Below, one piece after another: positions 41,361 through 50,267 of a stretch of 64,000 bases of DNA (position 1 is the first letter of the stretch; each line of letters begins with the position of its first letter). The notes beneath the pieces are model-generated. The model made no database searches. It saw nothing but the letters and a program-made list of their open reading frames with translations, and was not told the origin of the DNA. This DNA comes from Bog-756 sp963837805. Its GTDB lineage: Bacteria > Actinomycetota > Acidimicrobiia > Acidimicrobiales > RAAP-2. A program made the position numbers and the translations under genes. Location of the stretch: contig CAWIOU010000035.1 in assembly GCA_963837805.1 (NCBI GenBank), positions 62,001-126,000 on the forward strand. The letters are read 5' to 3'.

Positions 41361-42369
41361 GTCAGATTCTAGGTGGTATACAGCGTCGGTTGCCCCGCCC
41401 CCGGGGCGGCCGACTGCGCCGCGGGCGTCTGCCATCACCACCCACGGCCTGGTGCGACGATTCGGCGCCATGACCGCCATCGACGGGGTCGACATCGACG
41501 TCCGGGAGGGCGAGATCTACGGGTTCCTCGGGCCCAACGGTGCCGGGAAGTCGAGCCTGGTCCGGGTGCTGTGCACGCTGCTCTCCCCCAGCGCGGGGAC
41601 GGCGACCGTGGCCGGCTATGACGTCGCCGACCATCCGGAAGAGGTCCGGATCCGGATCGGTGCGGCACTCCAGGAGGCGGCGTTGGACGACCGCCAGACC
41701 GGTCGGGAGCTGCTGGTGCTCCAGGGCCGGCTCTACGGTCTCCGGTCGGCGGCGATCGATCGCCGCCTCACCGAGGTGCTCGATCTGGTCGACATCGGCG
41801 GCGCCATCGACCGTCGGATCGGGACCTACTCAGGCGGGATGAAGCGGCGGCTGGATCTGGCCGCGTCGCTCATCCACAATCCGCAGGTCCTGTTCCTCGA
41901 CGAACCCACCACGGGCCTGGACCCGGCCAGCCGGTCGAGCGTCTGGGCCGAGGTGAAGCGGCTCAATACGCAGCTCGGAATGACCATCTTCCTCACCACC
42001 CAGTACCTCGAGGAGGCCGATGCCCTGGCTCACCGGGTCGGGATCATCGACCGGGGCCGTCTGGTCGCCGAGGGGTCGCCCGACGCGCTGAAGCACTCGG
42101 TGGGGCAGGACGTGATCGTGGCCGAAGTCACCGGAAGCGACCACCGTGCCCTGGCCCGGCTCAGGAACGTCCCCGGCGTCGACGACGTCACCATGGACTC
42201 GGGCCGGATCACCATCAGCACCTCCAACGGCTCGGGGGCCCTCAGCCCGATCGCCCTCTCCCTCGGACGTGGCAACGTCGCCGTCAGCAGCCTGACCTTG
42301 CGGACACCGACCCTCGACGACGTCTTCGAGGCGCTCACCGGATCGCACATCGAATCGGTCGATCAATGA
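41359..42369 (+). CDS. ABC exporter ATP-binding protein, DrrA-like
   Basis: A 336-residue ATPase of the daunorubicin-resistance (DrrA/CcmA) branch. It has Walker A GPNGAGKS, signature YSGGMKRRLDLA and Walker B VLFLDEPTTGLDP, followed by the H-loop-equivalent TTQYLEEAD (Gln in place of His, as in DrrA). The C-terminal ~80-residue DUF4162-type domain ends in LRTPTLDDVFEALTG. It energises export with the ABC-2 permease encoded next, whose start overlaps its stop (ATGA). The likely controller is the divergent TetR protein. The exported compound is unknown. Confidence 0.93.
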   Translation: MSDSRWYTASVAPPPGRPTAPRASAITTHGLVRRFGAMTAIDGVDIDVREGEIYGFLGPNGAGKSSLVRVLCTLLSPSAGTATVAGYDVADHPEEVRIRIGAALQEAALDDRQTGRELLVLQGRLYGLRSAAIDRRLTEVLDLVDIGGAIDRRIGTYSGGMKRRLDLAASLIHNPQVLFLDEPTTGLDPASRSSVWAEVKRLNTQLGMTIFLTTQYLEEADALAHRVGIIDRGRLVAEGSPDALKHSVGQDVIVAEVTGSDHRALARLRNVPGVDDVTMDSGRITISTSNGSGALSPIALSLGRGNVAVSSLTLRTPTLDDVFEALTGSHIESVDQ

Positions 42370-43172
42370 CCCCCCCGGCCACCGACACCGGGGTGGTCGT
42401 CGCCCGGGAGGCCGGCTTCCTGAGGGACGTCGTCACCATCGCCGGCCGGGCCCTGCGCCAGATCCCCCGTGAGCCGGCGGCCGTACTCCCCGCCGTCTTC
42501 GTCCCGGCGTTCTTCTACACCGTGAACCTCGGGGCCTTCGAGAACCTGGCCGGACACGCCACCGGGCTGGACTACAAGGCGTTCCTCATCCCCATGGCCA
42601 TCGCCTTCGCGGTGACGGGGATGTCGCGGGCGCCGACGTTGGTGACCGACATCCAGGGGGGCTACTTCGACCGGCTGTGCATGACTCCCATCCGACGCAT
42701 CGCCCTGCTGCTCGGACTGATGGTCGCCGACGTCGTGGTGATCGTCGCCCTCTGTCTCCCGGTGCTCGCCATCGGCTACGGGGTAGGGGTCAGATTTGCG
42801 ACCGGACTCGGCGGGGTGGTGGTCTTCGTGGCCTTCTCGGCACTGTGGGGTCTCGTCTTCACCGGCTTCCCCTATGCCGTCGCCCTCAAGACGGGGAGTC
42901 CCGCCGCCGTCAGTGCGTGCTTCGTCGTCTTCTTCCCGCTGTTCTTCCTCACCGATGCCGTCGTCCCCCAACAGGCACTGACCGGCTGGTTCTCGACCAT
43001 CGCCACCTACAACCCCATCACCTACCTGCTCGGAGCGTTGCGATCCCTGATCAGTTCGGGATGGGAGACGGGAAGTCTCCTGAAGGGACTGGCCGCGCTG
43101 GCCGGAATCGGCCTGGTCAGCATGTCCCTGGCCATCACCGCCTTCCGGGGCCGGGTCCGCCAGGGGGAGTGA
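42366..43172 (+). CDS. ABC-2 type exporter permease
   Basis: A 268-residue membrane subunit with about six TM helices and ABC-2 hallmarks: PREPAAVLPAVFVPAFFYTVN, GGYFDRLCMTPIRRIALLLG and TDAVVPQQALTGWFSTIATYNPITYLLGALRSLI. It forms the channel for the DrrA-like ATPase encoded just upstream. Substrates of this branch include anthracyclines and other lipophilic drugs; none can be assigned here. Confidence 0.92.
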   Translation: MTPPATDTGVVVAREAGFLRDVVTIAGRALRQIPREPAAVLPAVFVPAFFYTVNLGAFENLAGHATGLDYKAFLIPMAIAFAVTGMSRAPTLVTDIQGGYFDRLCMTPIRRIALLLGLMVADVVVIVALCLPVLAIGYGVGVRFATGLGGVVVFVAFSALWGLVFTGFPYAVALKTGSPAAVSACFVVFFPLFFLTDAVVPQQALTGWFSTIATYNPITYLLGALRSLISSGWETGSLLKGLAALAGIGLVSMSLAITAFRGRVRQGE

Positions 43173-43257
43173 CTTCCCGGTGGGACATCGCGGGGCCCAC
43201 GCGGCAGACGAGACTGGAGAAGGAGAAGATCCGCCGGTCGAACGGACGGACCCGGGG

Positions 43258-44214
43258 TCAGTCGTCGAGTCCGGCGAAGAACTCGAGGAGCAACTCGTTG
43301 ACCTCGGCCGGACGCTCTTGCTGGGTCCAGTGCCCGCAGCCCTCGAGCACGACGGCCTTGGTCAGGTTCGGCATCGAGATGTCGCGGATCGCCCCGATCA
43401 ACTCGGAGAAGCCCGGCCACTGGTAGACAAGATCGCGGTCCCCGCCGACGAACAACGAGGGAACCAGCAGTGGCGCGTGGTGCCACGCCGCCATCAACTC
43501 CCAGTTCTGACGCGAGTTGCGGTACCAATTGAGTCCGCCGCGGAATCCCGACCGCTCGAACTCCTCGGTGAAGTGATCGACGTCCTCGCTGGTGAGCCAT
43601 CCGGGTAGTGGTGCATCCGGCGCCGGCGCCGGAGGGTTGGCCACGATGTCGCCGAGCGTGTTGACCTCCACCGCGTCGCCGGAGCTGCCGATGAGGCCGC
43701 CGAGTATCGAGGCCCGCACATCGGCCTCGAACGCCGCCTCGGCCACACCCGGCTCCTGGAAGAACACCTGGTAGTTGTTGGGCCCGAGCAGTTCGGTCAG
43801 CGACGTGAGCACATCCGAGTCACCACGTGGCAGGTAGGGCACGCTGAGCAGCGCCACCCCACGGACCAGGTCCGGTCGGAAGAGGCCCAGGGTCGACGCC
43901 ACCGGCGAACCCCAGTCATGGCCGACGACGATGCCGGGTTCCCCACCCAGCGCCTCCACCAACCCGACCAGGTCACCGGCCAGGTGGAGGAGCGTGTACG
44001 CATGGACGTCCTCGGGCGCATCGGTCTGGCCGTATCCACGCTGGTCGGGGGCCACGGCGTGGTAGCCGGCGGCGGCCAGGGCGTCCAGCTGATGCCGGTA
44101 GGAGTACCACGACTCGGGGAAGCCGTGACAGAGCAGCACGAGGGGACCCTCCCCCGCCTCGGCAATGTGCATGCGGATTCCGTTCGTGTCAATGAACCTG
44201 TGTGAAACAGCCAT
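43258..44214 (-). CDS. Alpha/beta hydrolase, epoxide hydrolase type
   Basis: A 318-residue protein with the features of soluble epoxide hydrolases. These are the oxyanion motif HGFPES (30-35), nucleophile Asp100 in VVGHDWGSPVA, candidate cap-domain tyrosines, and the catalytic His in GCGHWTQQERP. DQRGYGQTD is also typical. It would hydrolyse an epoxide to a diol; a haloalkane dehalogenase role is less likely because HGFPESWYSYRHQ is the epoxide-hydrolase form. ATG 44214 is preceded by GAGG at 8 nt. Confidence 0.92.
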   Translation of the reverse strand: MAVSHRFIDTNGIRMHIAEAGEGPLVLLCHGFPESWYSYRHQLDALAAAGYHAVAPDQRGYGQTDAPEDVHAYTLLHLAGDLVGLVEALGGEPGIVVGHDWGSPVASTLGLFRPDLVRGVALLSVPYLPRGDSDVLTSLTELLGPNNYQVFFQEPGVAEAAFEADVRASILGGLIGSSGDAVEVNTLGDIVANPPAPAPDAPLPGWLTSEDVDHFTEEFERSGFRGGLNWYRNSRQNWELMAAWHHAPLLVPSLFVGGDRDLVYQWPGFSELIGAIRDISMPNLTKAVVLEGCGHWTQQERPAEVNELLLEFFAGLDD

Positions 44215-44307
44215 CGATCCCACCTCGCTCACCTCAGCCCCACCTTGAGATATAGCAGCTGGAGCCGGTCCCGCGGCCATGGGCCCGGGTCGACTGTGAC
44301 CCGCCGA

Positions 44308-47076
44308 TCACGGTTGCGGGGCAGTCATCGCCGTCGACAGGGGGAGATCCGACGAAGACTCCCCCACGGCCAGGCGGTACTGGCCGGGGACGGTTGTCCA
44401 CGTCCCCCCGAGAAAGGCCTGGAAGGCCGAGGCGGGAACGGCCAGGCTGACCGTCTTGCTCTGGTTCGGTGCCAGGGACACCGGATAGAAGGCGACCAGC
44501 TGGGCCGGGGGCTCGCCGGCCGACACCGGATAGGTGAGGTAGGCCTGGGGGACGGCGGTTCCCGACCGCGTCCCGGTGTTGGTCACCCGCACATTGAGCG
44601 TGACGGTACCGGGGGACCGGCTGACGCGGAGATCGCCGATGGAGAAGTGGGTGTAGGACAACCCGAACCCGAAGGGGAACAAGGGGGTGATCCCGTTGGC
44701 GTTGTTGTAGCGGTACCCGACCTCGAGGCCTTCGGTGTAGTACGAGGTCAGGTTGATGCCGGGCCACTGGGCCAATGTGTGGATGGCCGACTGGGCCTGG
44801 CTGACCGGAAAGGTGATCGGCAGTCGTCCCGAGGGGTCCACGTCGCCGAACAGGACGGCGGCGATGGCCGATCCGTCCATTTCTCCCGGGTACCAGTCCT
44901 CGACCACCGCGGCCACCTTCCCGAGCCACGGCATGAGGACGGCCCCTCCGGTATTGAGCACGACCACCGTCCGCGGGTTGGCGGCGGCTACCGCGGAGAT
45001 CAGCGCGTCCTCGTCGCCCGACAGCGCCAGCGAGGGCCGGTCATAGGCCTCGGAGGTGAAGTCCCCGACGAACACCACGGCCATGCTGGCCTTGCGGGCC
45101 GCGGCGACGGCTGCCGAGATCTCCGGGCTCACGTACTTGAACCCGAGGGTCAGGATGCCCGGAGTGAGGGAGGCCACTCCGGCCGGCGTGAAATTGTCGA
45201 ACGGCTGCCAGTGCAGCAGCACCCGGTAGTGGTGCCCACCGGTGAGATGCATCGACTGCGACCACCGCCCGTTCACGTGTCTGAGGGGATCGGACACCGC
45301 CGGCACCCCGTCGAGCGTGAGGGTCGCGCCGCCCGACCCTTGGAGCCCGAACACGTAGAGGCCGCTCCGGGGGGGCGTGAGTGTTCCCGTCCACACCGCG
45401 GTCATGTTCGACCATCCGGCCGGGAGCACCACGCTCGACTGGGTCCGGCGCAGGTGGCCGAGCGTGAGGATCCCGTTGTCGGCCAGCGGGCTGTTCGTTG
45501 CCTGGTCGATGGGGGCGGTGGACGCCAGGGGCGGGGGGCCGGAACTCAGGGGGTGGGGGCTGATGGTGAGGTCGGCGGTGGGCTCGACCGCTTTGATGGT
45601 GAGGGGACCGGAGACCGAACCGGTCCGGGACAGGGTCAGGGTGAGCCCGTGCCCGACGCCGGAATCCGGACGGAGGAGAACAGTGGGGATCGGGGGCAGG
45701 TCCTCGGTGGTGCTACCGCCGTCCGAATAGGTGACCGTCGTGCCGGGGCCGGCCCGTTGTCGAATGGCGGACAACGGCGTGCTGGTGAACGGGGCCAGCA
45801 CCTTCGAACTGCCCAGCCCGCTGGTCACCGGGTCGGTGTTGGCGTCGGCCCCGATGACCGCCAGCCTGGTCCGGCCACTCGGCAGCGGCAGCACCGAGTC
45901 ATCGTCCTTGAGGAGGACGGCCGAGCTCTCGGCGGCATGCAATGCCGCCGCCCGATGCGCGGGGGTATCGACGATGGCAGCCGGAGACCCGGTCTCGTCC
46001 CTGCCGATCACGCCGTGGGCGAACATCTGGGTGAGCACCCGGGACACCGCCGCATTCACCGCGGCGATCGGAAGCTGGCCCTGGTGGACCAGCCCGGTCA
46101 GGATGTCGGCATTCTGCGGCTTGATCAGATCGGTCCCCGCCGAAAGGGCGGCGACGGGATCGTGGACGGACCCGAGGTCCGAACGGATGAAGCCGTCGAA
46201 CCCCCACTGGTAGAGCAGGCCGAGGAACTGGGGCTGCTGGCACTCGAAGGTGCCGTTCAGCTTGGGGTAGGCGCACATCACCGTCGACACGTGGGCCTGG
46301 GTGACCGCGGCCTTGAACGGAGGCAGATAGAGCTCCTGGACGGCGCGCTCGGACACCTGGTTGTCGAGCACCCCGCGATCGGTCTCCTGGCTGTAGACGG
46401 CGAACTCCTTGGCCATGGCCATCGACCCGGCGGTCTGGATCCCCTCGATGTTGGCCACCCCCATCGCCGCCACCAGAAGCGGGTCCTCGCCGTAGCCCTC
46501 GTAGGTCCGCCCACTTTCCGGCACCCGGTCGATGTTGAGGGTCGGCCCCTGCACGGTGTCGAACCCCTTGGCCAGCGATTCGGCCCCCTCCACCTGACCG
46601 TAGGACAAGGCGATCGAGGTGTTGAAGGAAGCGGCGACGCCCAGGGGAGACGGGAGTTGGGTGACGTGACGGGCTCCGTAGCCCACACCCTGGGGCCCGT
46701 CCTGGACGGCGAGCGAGGGAATGCACAGCCGCGGCACTCCGGCGTTCACATTCTCGTAGGGCCCCGAGCTGTTGAGGACCACCTCCCCGAGCTTCTCGCT
46801 GACGGTCATCCGGTTCAGCACCATCTGGGCCAGCACCGAGGCCGGCTGACCTTCCTGGATCGCCGACTCGAGCCACGGGCACCGCGAGGCGATGTCCGCA
46901 CTGGTCCCGACGACAGCGGGTGTGGCCTCCCCGGGGTGGATGGCCTCGCCGAGGAGCTGCTTGGAGACGCGGCTCGTGCCCAGTACCACCAAGACGACCA
47001 CAAAGCCGACTGCGGCCACGAAGACCAGGATCCACCGGTACCGGTCCGGTCGCGATCGAGGCTGCCTGGGCGTCAT
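44308..47076 (-). CDS. Glycoside hydrolase family 3 beta-glucosidase-type enzyme with PA14 insert, membrane-anchored
   Basis: About 922 residues from ATG 47076; a GTG (47094) and a TTG (47109) extend it slightly. An N-terminal TM (~15-34) anchors it outside the cell. The GH3 barrel shows SLAVQDGPQG, RTYEGYGEDP and GFIRSDLGS with the expected nucleophile Asp300. The (alpha/beta)6 sandwich follows (AAESSAVLLKDDDSVLPL). A PA14-type insert (~LPAGWSNMTAVWTGTL ... DGVPAVSDP) and a C-terminal Fn3-like domain (LNVRVTNTGTRSGTAVPQAYL) complete it. The substrate-binding KHFxxN motif reads KEFAVY here (His to Glu, Asn to Tyr), so specificity may differ from classical beta-glucosidases. Confidence 0.9.
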   Translation of the reverse strand: MTPRQPRSRPDRYRWILVFVAAVGFVVVLVVLGTSRVSKQLLGEAIHPGEATPAVVGTSADIASRCPWLESAIQEGQPASVLAQMVLNRMTVSEKLGEVVLNSSGPYENVNAGVPRLCIPSLAVQDGPQGVGYGARHVTQLPSPLGVAASFNTSIALSYGQVEGAESLAKGFDTVQGPTLNIDRVPESGRTYEGYGEDPLLVAAMGVANIEGIQTAGSMAMAKEFAVYSQETDRGVLDNQVSERAVQELYLPPFKAAVTQAHVSTVMCAYPKLNGTFECQQPQFLGLLYQWGFDGFIRSDLGSVHDPVAALSAGTDLIKPQNADILTGLVHQGQLPIAAVNAAVSRVLTQMFAHGVIGRDETGSPAAIVDTPAHRAAALHAAESSAVLLKDDDSVLPLPSGRTRLAVIGADANTDPVTSGLGSSKVLAPFTSTPLSAIRQRAGPGTTVTYSDGGSTTEDLPPIPTVLLRPDSGVGHGLTLTLSRTGSVSGPLTIKAVEPTADLTISPHPLSSGPPPLASTAPIDQATNSPLADNGILTLGHLRRTQSSVVLPAGWSNMTAVWTGTLTPPRSGLYVFGLQGSGGATLTLDGVPAVSDPLRHVNGRWSQSMHLTGGHHYRVLLHWQPFDNFTPAGVASLTPGILTLGFKYVSPEISAAVAAARKASMAVVFVGDFTSEAYDRPSLALSGDEDALISAVAAANPRTVVVLNTGGAVLMPWLGKVAAVVEDWYPGEMDGSAIAAVLFGDVDPSGRLPITFPVSQAQSAIHTLAQWPGINLTSYYTEGLEVGYRYNNANGITPLFPFGFGLSYTHFSIGDLRVSRSPGTVTLNVRVTNTGTRSGTAVPQAYLTYPVSAGEPPAQLVAFYPVSLAPNQSKTVSLAVPASAFQAFLGGTWTTVPGQYRLAVGESSSDLPLSTAMTAPQP

Positions 47077-47124
47077 CTGGTCGGTGGGGTTCACGGGCTT
47101 GCCGGTCAAAGATAGCGAACGGGG

Positions 47125-47874
47125 TCAGCGGGTCAACGCGGTGGCGATGGCTCGTCCCGTCCACCGGTTGTTGAGATAGGGCTCGGGATCGTGCACGCGA
47201 TGGCCGTTGTCGACCTTGTACTCCATCACCGAGCCGGCGAACCTGCCGGCGAGCGGATTGGCCGCCGCAGGATCATTGGCGTCGGCAATGTTGGTCCAAC
47301 TCAGCACCGAGCCGGGCCACGCCCCGGTTCCGTCGGTCGGGCACGGCTGAAGCCAGGGGTGGACCACGTTGGCAGCCAGGGGACAGCCGATGGTCACGAA
47401 ATCGGTGACCCCCCACTCGGGGTGGGCACAGAGTGCCTCGTAGGCGACCAGGGTCCCCAGCGAATGGGCGATCACCACCGTGGTGTCGTCGTCCACTGCT
47501 CGTTCCACCCGCTGTCGCGCGGCAGCGCGGACCGATGGTTGCTGAATGTAGGCCGCGGCCTGGGCCAGCAGCCGGTCGAAGTGGTGCTCGGCGAGCATCT
47601 TGACCACTTCGGCCAGGTCCACCGTGGGGTCGACGTTGGCCATGACGCTCTTCACCGTGGCCATCGCCGCTGCCTCGTCGACCAGTGGCCGATACCCCTC
47701 TTCCGGATCCGGACGGAAGAGGTCACCGTAAAAGGCGATCCGGACATCAGTCTCGTCGATCTCCATCCCGTGCCAGGCCAGACCGTCGGCCAGCGCGGGA
47801 AACCACTTCGACTTGATCGACAGCGGGCCCCACAGATCGTTGCCGGCACCGTGCACCATCACGATGCGGGACAT
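47125..47874 (-). CDS. Alpha/beta hydrolase-like (lipase/PGAP1-type) protein
   Basis: A 249-residue protein starting at ATG 47874 with RIVMVHGAGNDLWG (strand 3 and oxyanion loop) and VVIAHSLGTLVAYEAL (G/AxSxG nucleophile elbow), then VTIGCPL and the late His in DNGHRVHDPEPYL. These make a complete Ser-Asp-His triad plausible. The layout resembles actinobacterial 'serine esterase' proteins with a helical insert (~60-130). It lacks a signal peptide, so it is cytoplasmic. It is divergent from the cobalamin riboswitch; the longer upstream frame is rejected because it overlaps that element. Confidence 0.8.
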   Translation of the reverse strand: MSRIVMVHGAGNDLWGPLSIKSKWFPALADGLAWHGMEIDETDVRIAFYGDLFRPDPEEGYRPLVDEAAAMATVKSVMANVDPTVDLAEVVKMLAEHHFDRLLAQAAAYIQQPSVRAAARQRVERAVDDDTTVVIAHSLGTLVAYEALCAHPEWGVTDFVTIGCPLAANVVHPWLQPCPTDGTGAWPGSVLSWTNIADANDPAAANPLAGRFAGSVMEYKVDNGHRVHDPEPYLNNRWTGRAIATALTR

Positions 47875-48049
47875 CCCGGCATTCTTCCATAGGACGACGA
47901 ACGACGAGTGCCCGCGATCGGTGCGCCTACCACCCGTCGCCGCACTCCGAGGCGTGGCAGGCGACCGCGCGCGTCCGATCGTCGACGCTGTGTTTCGGAG
48001 CCACGTTGGCGCGGCCGAAACCGAACGGGCGAACTCTGGTACATTCGGC

Positions 48050-48175
48050 GACGCAACAGATGCAACACACGTAGTACGTCGGGGAAGCCGGTCAAAGTCC
48101 GGCGCTGGTCCGCAACCGTAGGTGACGACGCAATCGGTCGTCACGAGCCGGGATACCGCCGTGCTGCGCAGATGA
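48050..48175 (+). ncRNA. Cobalamin (B12) riboswitch
   Basis: The conserved core is visible: AAGCCGGTCAAAGTCCGGCGCTG, then the B12-box-like GTCCGCAACCGTAGGTGA, and CGAGCCGGGATACCGCC closing the core. The order and spacing match adenosylcobalamin-type riboswitches; the outer boundaries are approximate. It lies ~100 nt upstream of the secreted alpha/alpha-barrel protein gene, which it should repress when cobalamin is plentiful. Confidence 0.92.
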
Positions 48176-48240
48176 GTCCATACCCGTCGAGAAATGCGGC
48201 AGGGACTCGGTCGGTCACGGACCTCTCGCTAGGTTTCGGG

Positions 48241-48264
48241 GCTTCCGGGTCGTTGCCCGGAAGC
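48241..48264 (+). promoter_or_regulatory. Hairpin adjoining the ribosome binding site (riboswitch expression platform)
   Basis: GCTTCCGGG-TCGTTG-CCCGGAAGC forms a perfect 9-bp stem directly before GAGGA (48265-48269) and the ATG at 48278. There is no T-tract, so control is more likely at translation or through competition with the riboswitch kissing loop than by termination. Confidence 0.6.
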
Positions 48265-48277
48265 GAGGAACCACCCC

Positions 48278-49684
48278 ATGTCCATCAAGCGCATCGTCGC
48301 GTCGGCAGCCCTCGGGGCCTGTCTGACGTTCGCTGTTGTTGCGGGACCGGCAACAGCGCATGCAGCAGCTCCCCCGACAGCAGCAGCCCCGGTAGCGGTT
48401 GCCCCGACAGCAGCAGCCCCGACCGCAGCTCCCCTGCCGACACTCCCCCAGGTCTCGTCGGCCCAGCAGGGCGCGGTCTGGTTGGCCGACCGGCTGACAG
48501 CATCCGGGTTCATCCCCTCCCCGACCAACCCGGCCCAGCCCGACCTCGGAACCACGGCCAATGTCGTGCTGGCGCTGGGCAGCGCCGGGGTGGACCCGAG
48601 CGGCGCACATCATGCTCTGGCCTACCTGGCGGCGCACGTGAACGCCTACGTCAAGGTCGCGGGCAATGACGGACCCGGGCAGCTCGCCCTGCTGATCCTC
48701 GATGCGCACGCCCTCCGCACCTCGGCCACGTCGTTCGGGGGGACGGACCTGGTGACCCGGTTGCTGGCCACCGAGCGGAAGTCCGGTCCCGACAAAGGCC
48801 TGTTCGGGGTGCAGGACGCGACCTACGACGGTGCCTACCGCCAGGGCCTCGCCTTGGCGGCCTTGGCCGGTGCCGGGGTGACGAGCCCGGCCCAGGTGGG
48901 ATTGGCCGAGAGCTGGCTGCTCGGGCAGCAGTGTCCGGACGGGGGGTGGACCAGTTTGGTCAGCACCACCAATCCCTGTACTGGCAATCCGGCCGACTTC
49001 GAGGGCCCTGATACCAACTCCACCGCACTGGCCGTCCAGGGCCTCTCGGCCCAGGGTGTCCTCGGCTCGGCGGCCGCGGCCATGGCCTCGACCTTCATCG
49101 CCAGGGCCGAGGACAGCGACGGCGGGTGGGGCTACGAACCCAACGCCAAGGGCGCTCCCGGCTCGACCGACCCCGATTCCACCGCTCTGGTCATGCAGTC
49201 CATTCTGGCCCTCGGCCAGTCGCCGTCGGCACCTGCCTTCGTCAAGGCGGGCGCCAATCCCGTCTCGGCCCTCCTCTCCTTCCAGCTCAAGACCGGATCG
49301 GGTAAGGGGGCGTACTTCTATCCGGGCAGCGGGACTCCCAACGTGCTGGCCACCTATCAGGCCGTCCCCGCCGCGGCCAGCGTCAAGATCCCGTTCGATC
49401 TGGCCATCAGCTCACCGTCACTGCCCAGCGGCAAGGTCGGCACGGCATACTCGGTCACGTTGACGTCCACCGGGGGAACCGGCCACGACCGATGGGGATT
49501 GGTGGCCGGCTCGGTCATTCCCCCCGGACTGGTGCTGCACCCACTCACCGGCGTTCTCTCCGGACGGCCGACCGAGGTCGGGACGTTCAGGATCACCATC
49601 GAGGTGACCGACGGCAGGACGACGACCAAGCCCGCCACCGACGACGTTGCCTGGAAGGTGTTCACACTTACCGTCCGAAGCTAG
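48278..49684 (+). CDS. Secreted alpha/alpha-barrel (prenyltransferase-repeat) protein under B12 riboswitch control
   Basis: A 468-residue protein with a signal peptide (1-30, ending AHAA), a Pro/Ala-rich stretch, and a helical toroid (~60-365). The toroid is built from repeats such as TANVVLALGSAGVDPSGAHHALAYLAAHV, LLGQQCPDGGWTSL, SDGGWGYEP and DSTALVMQSILALGQ. These are squalene-cyclase/prenyltransferase-type repeats, the same fold as the alpha domain of intrinsic factor and transcobalamin. The C-terminal ~100 residues form a putative Ig (He_PIG-like) domain (GTAYSVTLTSTGGTG ... GVLSGRPTEVGTFRITIEV). Placement behind a cobalamin riboswitch makes a cobalamin-scavenging role likely. The catalytic DxDD or zinc site of cyclases and prenyltransferases is not seen. 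Confidence 0.85.
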   Translation: MSIKRIVASAALGACLTFAVVAGPATAHAAAPPTAAAPVAVAPTAAAPTAAPLPTLPQVSSAQQGAVWLADRLTASGFIPSPTNPAQPDLGTTANVVLALGSAGVDPSGAHHALAYLAAHVNAYVKVAGNDGPGQLALLILDAHALRTSATSFGGTDLVTRLLATERKSGPDKGLFGVQDATYDGAYRQGLALAALAGAGVTSPAQVGLAESWLLGQQCPDGGWTSLVSTTNPCTGNPADFEGPDTNSTALAVQGLSAQGVLGSAAAAMASTFIARAEDSDGGWGYEPNAKGAPGSTDPDSTALVMQSILALGQSPSAPAFVKAGANPVSALLSFQLKTGSGKGAYFYPGSGTPNVLATYQAVPAAASVKIPFDLAISSPSLPSGKVGTAYSVTLTSTGGTGHDRWGLVAGSVIPPGLVLHPLTGVLSGRPTEVGTFRITIEVTDGRTTTKPATDDVAWKVFTLTVRS

Positions 49685-49692
49685 ACGCAAGG

Positions 49693-49746
49693 CCCGGTGT
49701 GAACGGCCGCCGCCGACGCGTGGCCGGGCCGGTCGTTCACACCGGG
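49693..49746 (+). terminator. Terminator-like hairpin
   Basis: CCCGGTGTGAACG (49693-49705) and CGTTCACACCGGG (49734-49746) form a perfect 13-bp stem around a GC-rich inner region. It begins 9 nt after the stop of the riboswitch-controlled gene. No T-tract follows. Confidence 0.7.
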
Positions 49747-49873
49747 TCGTCCCACCAGCTGCTCAGCCGACACCCACCTCATTCACAGCTGGCACTTATG
49801 TGGCGCTGGGACGTTGGCCGGGACGTGGGCTGGCATCGGTCGCGCCCGGAATCGTCGCTTCGAGGAGCCAACG

Positions 49874-50152
49874 ATGAACCCGATCAAGGCCGCCGGCAGA
49901 GCGTTCCGGTCCCAGAACGGATTTACCTACGTCATGGACAGCACGCTGTGGGAGTGCGACAGCTGTGGCGAGAGGGTCACCTACGTCGGCAGAAAACGCC
50001 ATGCCAAGCAGTGCCCGGAGCGGTCGTTCAAGGCCATGATGGCCGAGACGGAGACCATCGGCGAACTGACGACAGCGGAGGCCGATCACGCGGCCGCCGG
50101 CCACGAAGAAGCTGATCGGGCGGCCGATAGCGGCGAATCCGGCCAAGACTGA
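49874..50152 (+). CDS. Small C2HC zinc-finger protein
   Basis: A 92-residue protein from ATG 49874, with GAGGAG 6 nt upstream. CDSCGERVTYVGRKRHAKQC forms a Cys-x2-Cys...His-x3-Cys arrangement typical of a single treble-clef or C2HC zinc finger. The C-terminal half is acidic and Ala-rich (EADHAAAGHEEADRAADSGESG), probably disordered. No known family is recognised. It lies between the B12-riboswitch gene and an ArsR gene on the same strand. DNA, RNA or protein binding are all possible. Confidence 0.65.
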   Translation: MNPIKAAGRAFRSQNGFTYVMDSTLWECDSCGERVTYVGRKRHAKQCPERSFKAMMAETETIGELTTAEADHAAAGHEEADRAADSGESGQD

Positions 50153-50267
50153 ATCGGTCCGGGAGGCCCGGACCGGTCAGCCGGCCCGACCCCGTCGGCC
50201 ACAACCACATTGGGCTTCACCGGCCACTCGGCAATCCGCCGGAGCGCCGCAAGGAGCAAGATATAGC

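Noticed and set aside
44245..47115. Plus-strand open frame of 956 codons opposite the GH3 gene
   Set aside because: Low-complexity Gly/Arg/His composition and no motif; antisense shadow of a well-supported GH3 enzyme.
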